DNA from: Nemertoderma westbladi
Lineage: Eukaryota > Xenacoelomorpha > Nemertodermatida > Nemertodermatidae
Length of the DNA: 43,142 nt
Assembly (NCBI GenBank): GCA_032718475.1
Contig: JAUCBJ010003659.1
Location: 1 to 43,142, forward strand
Reading direction: 5' to 3'
Numbering within the stretch: the first letter of the stretch is position 1; each line of letters opens with the position of its first letter. The position numbers and the translations under genes were made by a program. The notes below the pieces were generated by a model. That model was given only the letters and a program-made list of their open reading frames with translations. It ran no database searches and was not told the origin of the DNA. Positions 40,210 to 43,142 of this stretch are shown here, piece after piece.

Positions 40210-40721
40210 GGAGGCTAGGGGAGCTGGAAGGATGGAAAGTCACGGGCGAGAGCCAAGGTGGGAAGGAACGCAGTGGGTCCACCGGGATACTGGGGTTGGA
40301 GCCACTCCCAGAGGAGGACGAGGATGACGACGAGTTCGGAGAGATGCTGCCCATCGGGAGAATCGGCCACTCGGACACGGACTGGGTTGGCGGGAGGGTG
40401 GTGACGGCCAGTGGGGCAAGGGCCTTCTGGGATAGACCCCGCAAGCGGGCCTGTGTGCATGAGGAGCCGGCGATGGATTTCGCGGGGAGCACCATCAGGT
40501 TGGGCGAGCAACCGGGAACGGCACCACAGGTAGTATTCGGGGAGACGATGCCCAGGAGGGGCGAGGAGATAGATGTGGACAGGGACGCTAACGTCCAAAA
40601 GTTCGCTTACCAGCGACTCCACAGACTGCGGAGATCGCTTGGGACGAAAGGCGATGAAAGTGATCCTATGGGACGCCACCAGGGGGAGACAACAGGGCCA
40701 CTCGGAGGGGCCGCCCGCTAA
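40077..40721 (+). pseudogene. Acidic C-terminal segment of the family C 3' ORF
   Basis: Continuing after a frameshift near 40070, the frame gives a Gly-rich, hydrophilic sequence with an acidic run (PLPEEDEDDDEFGEMLP) and a short basic patch (WDRPRKRACVHEEP). No domain is recognised. Around 40640 the likely frame shifts again into the basic tail. Confidence 0.45.
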
Positions 40722-40914
40722 GAGATACCGGGAGCTAATAACACCAGCGCCCAAGGAGTCGACGACCGGGATTAGTAGAGAGGTGACAGCGAGGGTCAGG
40801 AGCCTGAAGGGAGATAAGACCAAGGGAGCGGCAGCGGCCAGGAAACGACCAAGGGAGGAGGAAGACAGAGGGAAAGAGTTGAGGTGGTTCCCAAAGTCAG
40901 GTGGAACGAACTAA
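40573..40914 (+). pseudogene. Basic C-terminal tail of the family C 3' ORF
   Basis: From about 40640 the frame is Lys/Arg-rich (GPPAKRYRELITPAPKE; AAARKRPREEEDRGKELRW) and ends at TAA 40912-40914. The KRPREEE-type cluster resembles a nuclear localisation signal. A basic tail also ends ORF Y of family A, but the sequences are not alike. Confidence 0.45.
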
Positions 40915-41606
40915 GACTTCGATGTGGCATGCCTGGAAGGCACCACCTGAGACGTGCGAACTCCTAAGTACAAATTCAAATAATTTAAATAATTTAAAAG
41001 TGCAATTAGTATGTACGTATGTAACAATCATTAGTTTAGCAAGAAAATATAATCAAAGTAAATACTATAGTCATATAACATTTTTCCAATTAGCTACTGG
41101 GACTGGGGACCAATTGACTATGACAAACGAGATGCTGGACGACTTCACACTTCTTGAGTGCGACGGCACAGGGAGGGGGGTGAGACTCGTCAGGAGTAAG
41201 CGGGCTGAGATGGGGGTTGAGTGATAGCGTGGAGAGAGTGTGGGTGCAATTCAAGTGTGGGGGGGGGGAGAGGCAAGAGGCAGAACAAGGGACAAGGAGG
41301 TCTGAGAGATAGGGTGAGAGGATGCTTAGAGTCAGTTAAGTGCGGGGTTAGAGTGGTGAAAGTGTTGGGGAAACAAAAGTTGTGTGAGAGAAGCGCACGA
41401 TCGGCCCGACACGGGACGCCAGATGTCTTGGTGCAAGATAGGTAAAGTTGTACCAAGACGGGGTAGTGATATCATACCCATAGGGAGCGGCCTGGAAAGC
41501 CGGCTCCGAAAAAATAACTCCACCCCACACCCGATGGTAGATCGGGATCCAGCGGAATTGTAGCGCACTGAAGGTGGATGCTATCTTCTCACCGGGAATA
41601 TAGCAT
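40915..41606 (+). other. Region between the 3' ORF and the polypurine tract, family C
   Basis: Open frames here (for example to 41224) have no recognisable features. The first 180 bases are AT-rich, then the sequence turns G-rich with a 10-G run near 41261. I would treat it as the 3' untranslated part of the element, with possible remnants of coding. Confidence 0.4.
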
Positions 41607-41615
41607 GGGGGGGAG
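41607..41615 (+). promoter_or_regulatory. Polypurine tract, family C
   Basis: 'gggggggag' directly precedes the TGT of the 3' LTR, the expected place for plus-strand DNA priming in an LTR retrotransposon. Confidence 0.8.
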
Positions 41616-42183
41616 TGTCAGCAAATTCAATTCCGCTAACCACCCCACAAAGTTAGCTTTAAGCAATATTGGGAGCACGAGGTTGATTGCCAATCAACCT
41701 CGTATCACCCCAATAAATGGGGACGAGAAACCCCAAAGGACACACACACAAAGGGGGTCAGAGGTTATACTTCCGAGAGAGAGAGAGTGACAGTAGTGAG
41801 GGGAGAACACTCCCAGAGAGATGGGAGGGCGAGAATTAGGTTATCAGCCAATGGGGGGCAGGCATCCGCTGAGTAATATGGCCAAACTAGAGCAGTATAT
41901 TACCGGTCGGTGTATCACATTCATTTACTCAGTTAGTCAGTTCAGTTAGGGCAGAACGGTAACTCTTGTCACCGTCCACTGCCGCCATCATCATTCAACT
42001 ATATTACCGGTACTCAACTATCACTTTATTGCCAACTGTGCTTATACTTTATTATATATATTTATACATACGTTACCAACAATGGTCAGAGCAACTCAAT
42101 AATATCAGAACTCTTTTCACACACACGGCGGGGACGCGTAAACAAGATAACCGGATAAATCGGGATTCTCGGATCCCGTCACA
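41616..42183 (+). repeat. 3' LTR of family C (568 bp)
   Basis: It begins TGTCAGCAAATTC and ends CCCGTCACA, the same length as the 5' LTR, with 14 substitutions and no indels by my count. The hairpin at 41677-41703 is unchanged. Confidence 0.92.
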
Positions 42184-42188
42184 GTAGT
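42184..42188. repeat. Right target-site duplication of family C (gtagt)
   Basis: Exact repeat of 32331-32335, directly after the 3' LTR. Confidence 0.85.
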
Positions 42189-42867
42189 GGTGTAATTCAT
42201 AAGTATTTTGAATTTATTCACCCTACAGTAGTTACTCTAACTAATCTATCACCACACTCCTAACAACCTAATCTATAATCCTAAATCATTGTGTCATAAT
42301 TGTTTATCGTTTCCTATTTACATAGTGTCCTTAAGATCAGATATATTATAAACAATTTTAACTTAATTTTACAAAATTGACGACACATTATTTGGATATT
42401 ACACGTATCTTAACTTCGTCAAATACATTACTGAACAAATTACCTTCCTTAAGTATTGTATTAATAATGTTAATCTTTGACCTTCAATGACCCTTTAGAT
42501 ACCAAGGAGCTTCTTATCTCCTTTGTATGGTATATCCATACTTTTAAATGTTTGTCCTCTGTGTTATATGTGTTGTCTTCTGTACGTCTGTTTCACTCGT
42601 ATGGCAACTCCATACTTTTAAATGTACGTCATATATGTATCCTTTATGTTTATCTGTCATTCGTATGGTTTACCCATACTTTTAAATGTATGTCCTGTGT
42701 GTAATCGTTGTTTTGTATGTCCTGTTCGTCCACCGAGGTAAAATATAAAGGCCATAGATTAATATTATTTGAGTGGGACAAGATGTTCCTTCGATTATTT
42801 GAAATTTTTAAGATGTTTTGAGGAAGCCCAGATATCGTGTAAAAATTTGAAAATTTTTAAGGGGGAC
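42189..42867. other. Flanking DNA right of family C
   Basis: AT-rich and without a supported coding frame. It contains the tandem repeat at 42525-42722. It ends with 'aatttttaaggggga', a possible polypurine tract (42857-42866) ahead of a candidate LTR. It may be the 3' internal part of another retroelement or the continuation of the family B flank. Confidence 0.4.
42525..42722. repeat. Three tandem copies of a 64-74 bp unit with a GTATGG-N5-CCATAC hairpin
   Basis: Units start at 42525, 42599 and 42663. Each begins GTATGG, five bases, CCATAC, then 'ttttaaatgt' and a T/G-rich remainder. The inverted repeat is perfect in all three copies while the five loop bases differ, which suggests the stem rather than the loop is kept. 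Confidence 0.75.
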
Positions 42868-43142
42868 TGTAGTGGCGGGTCTCTCTCAAACAATAAAAAA
42901 TATATTATTACATTACCGCCCATTCTCCCAGCTTATCTTTACAAACCAATATATCTATCTCATCTCCAACATACTCATTCGACCATTATTGGCTGCCCCC
43001 ATTCACAGCCGTTTATCCTATACAGATAAACAGCTGTATTCTTCCCTTCACTCCTGTTCAGCTATTAGGTAGGTATCTCACACTGCGCTACAACCCCTTA
43101 TTACCCATTAACCAATCAAGGCCCACCACTCTGTCACCCCTA
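42868..43142 (+). repeat. Candidate start of another LTR (truncated by the window end)
   Basis: TGTAGTGGCGGG follows a purine run 'aaggggga'. TGTAGTGGCG is a common opening of Ty3/gypsy-type LTRs. The remaining 275 bases are noncoding and T/C-rich. No partner repeat is in the window. Confidence 0.3.

Larger units (their letters stand above)
32336..42183 (+). mobile_element. BEL/Pao-like LTR retrotransposon, family C, internally deleted, with exonuclease-like 3' ORF
   Basis: Two 568-bp LTRs (TGT...ACA), a polypurine tract before the 3' LTR and a perfect 5-bp target duplication define the element. It holds a long gag, a gag-to-integrase fusion where protease, RT and most of RNase H are deleted, integrase, DUF5641, a minisatellite and a 2-kb 3' ORF region. 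The coding DNA is more GC-rich than families A and B. The LTRs differ at 14 of 568 positions (about 2.5%). It could move only with enzymes supplied by another copy. Confidence 0.9.

Noticed and set aside
40077-40823. Minus-strand ORFs opposite the family C 3' ORF
   Set aside because: GC-rich coding DNA leaves open complements; they lack motifs and overlap several plus-strand segments with coherent composition.

Overview
The window looks like a transposon-dense stretch of an invertebrate animal genome. An arthropod is my guess, from the BEL/Pao and CR1/jockey-like element types; species and chromosome are not determinable. I see no host gene, rRNA, tRNA or CRISPR array. Almost all recognisable coding sequence belongs to LTR retrotransposons of the BEL/Pao type, recognised by DUF1759 Gag, CCHC zinc knuckles, a DUF1758 aspartic protease, Pao-type RT/RNase H, a DDE integrase and a C-terminal DUF5641 domain. 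These come from three families, called A, B and C here. Two minus-strand non-LTR (LINE) fragments lie inside one LTR.

Layout. 1-6773: family A copy 1, entering the window inside gag. Most of its RT and integrase are deleted, yet an open gag-protease-pol-remnant frame of 831 codons remains; a decayed 3' module and a 1.26 kb LTR-like end follow. 7196-14914: family B, a gag-pol broken by frameshifts, stops and a ~440 bp insertion in RT; its LTRs were not delimited. 15200-32277: family A copy 2, about 17 kb, with TG...CA LTRs, a 5-bp target duplication with one mismatch, LINE debris and a long G-tract in the 5' LTR, a heavily mutated gag-pol, a 1.5 kb spacer, and a 3' module of two long ORFs (160 and 550 aa) that I do not recognise. 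32336-42183: family C, bounded by 568-bp LTRs that differ at 14 positions and by a perfect 5-bp duplication. Its internal deletion removed protease, RT and most of RNase H. It keeps an integrase, a minisatellite with palindromic cores, and a large 3' ORF region whose middle resembles a DEDD 3'-5' exonuclease. 42189-43142: flanking DNA with a tandem repeat and a possible further LTR edge.

How the parts relate. Family A copy 2 and family C appear to have inserted separately into DNA downstream of family B. Gag would form particles and bind RNA, the protease would mature the polyprotein, RT/RNase H would copy RNA into DNA, and integrase would insert it. No copy shown is intact. The most unusual content is the material downstream of pol in families A and C. 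That position is used for env in some retroelements, but these ORFs show no signal peptide or membrane segment. One is an unknown with a possible Cys/His metal site and a basic tail; the other is exonuclease-like. All protein calls come from reading motifs by eye, without a database search.
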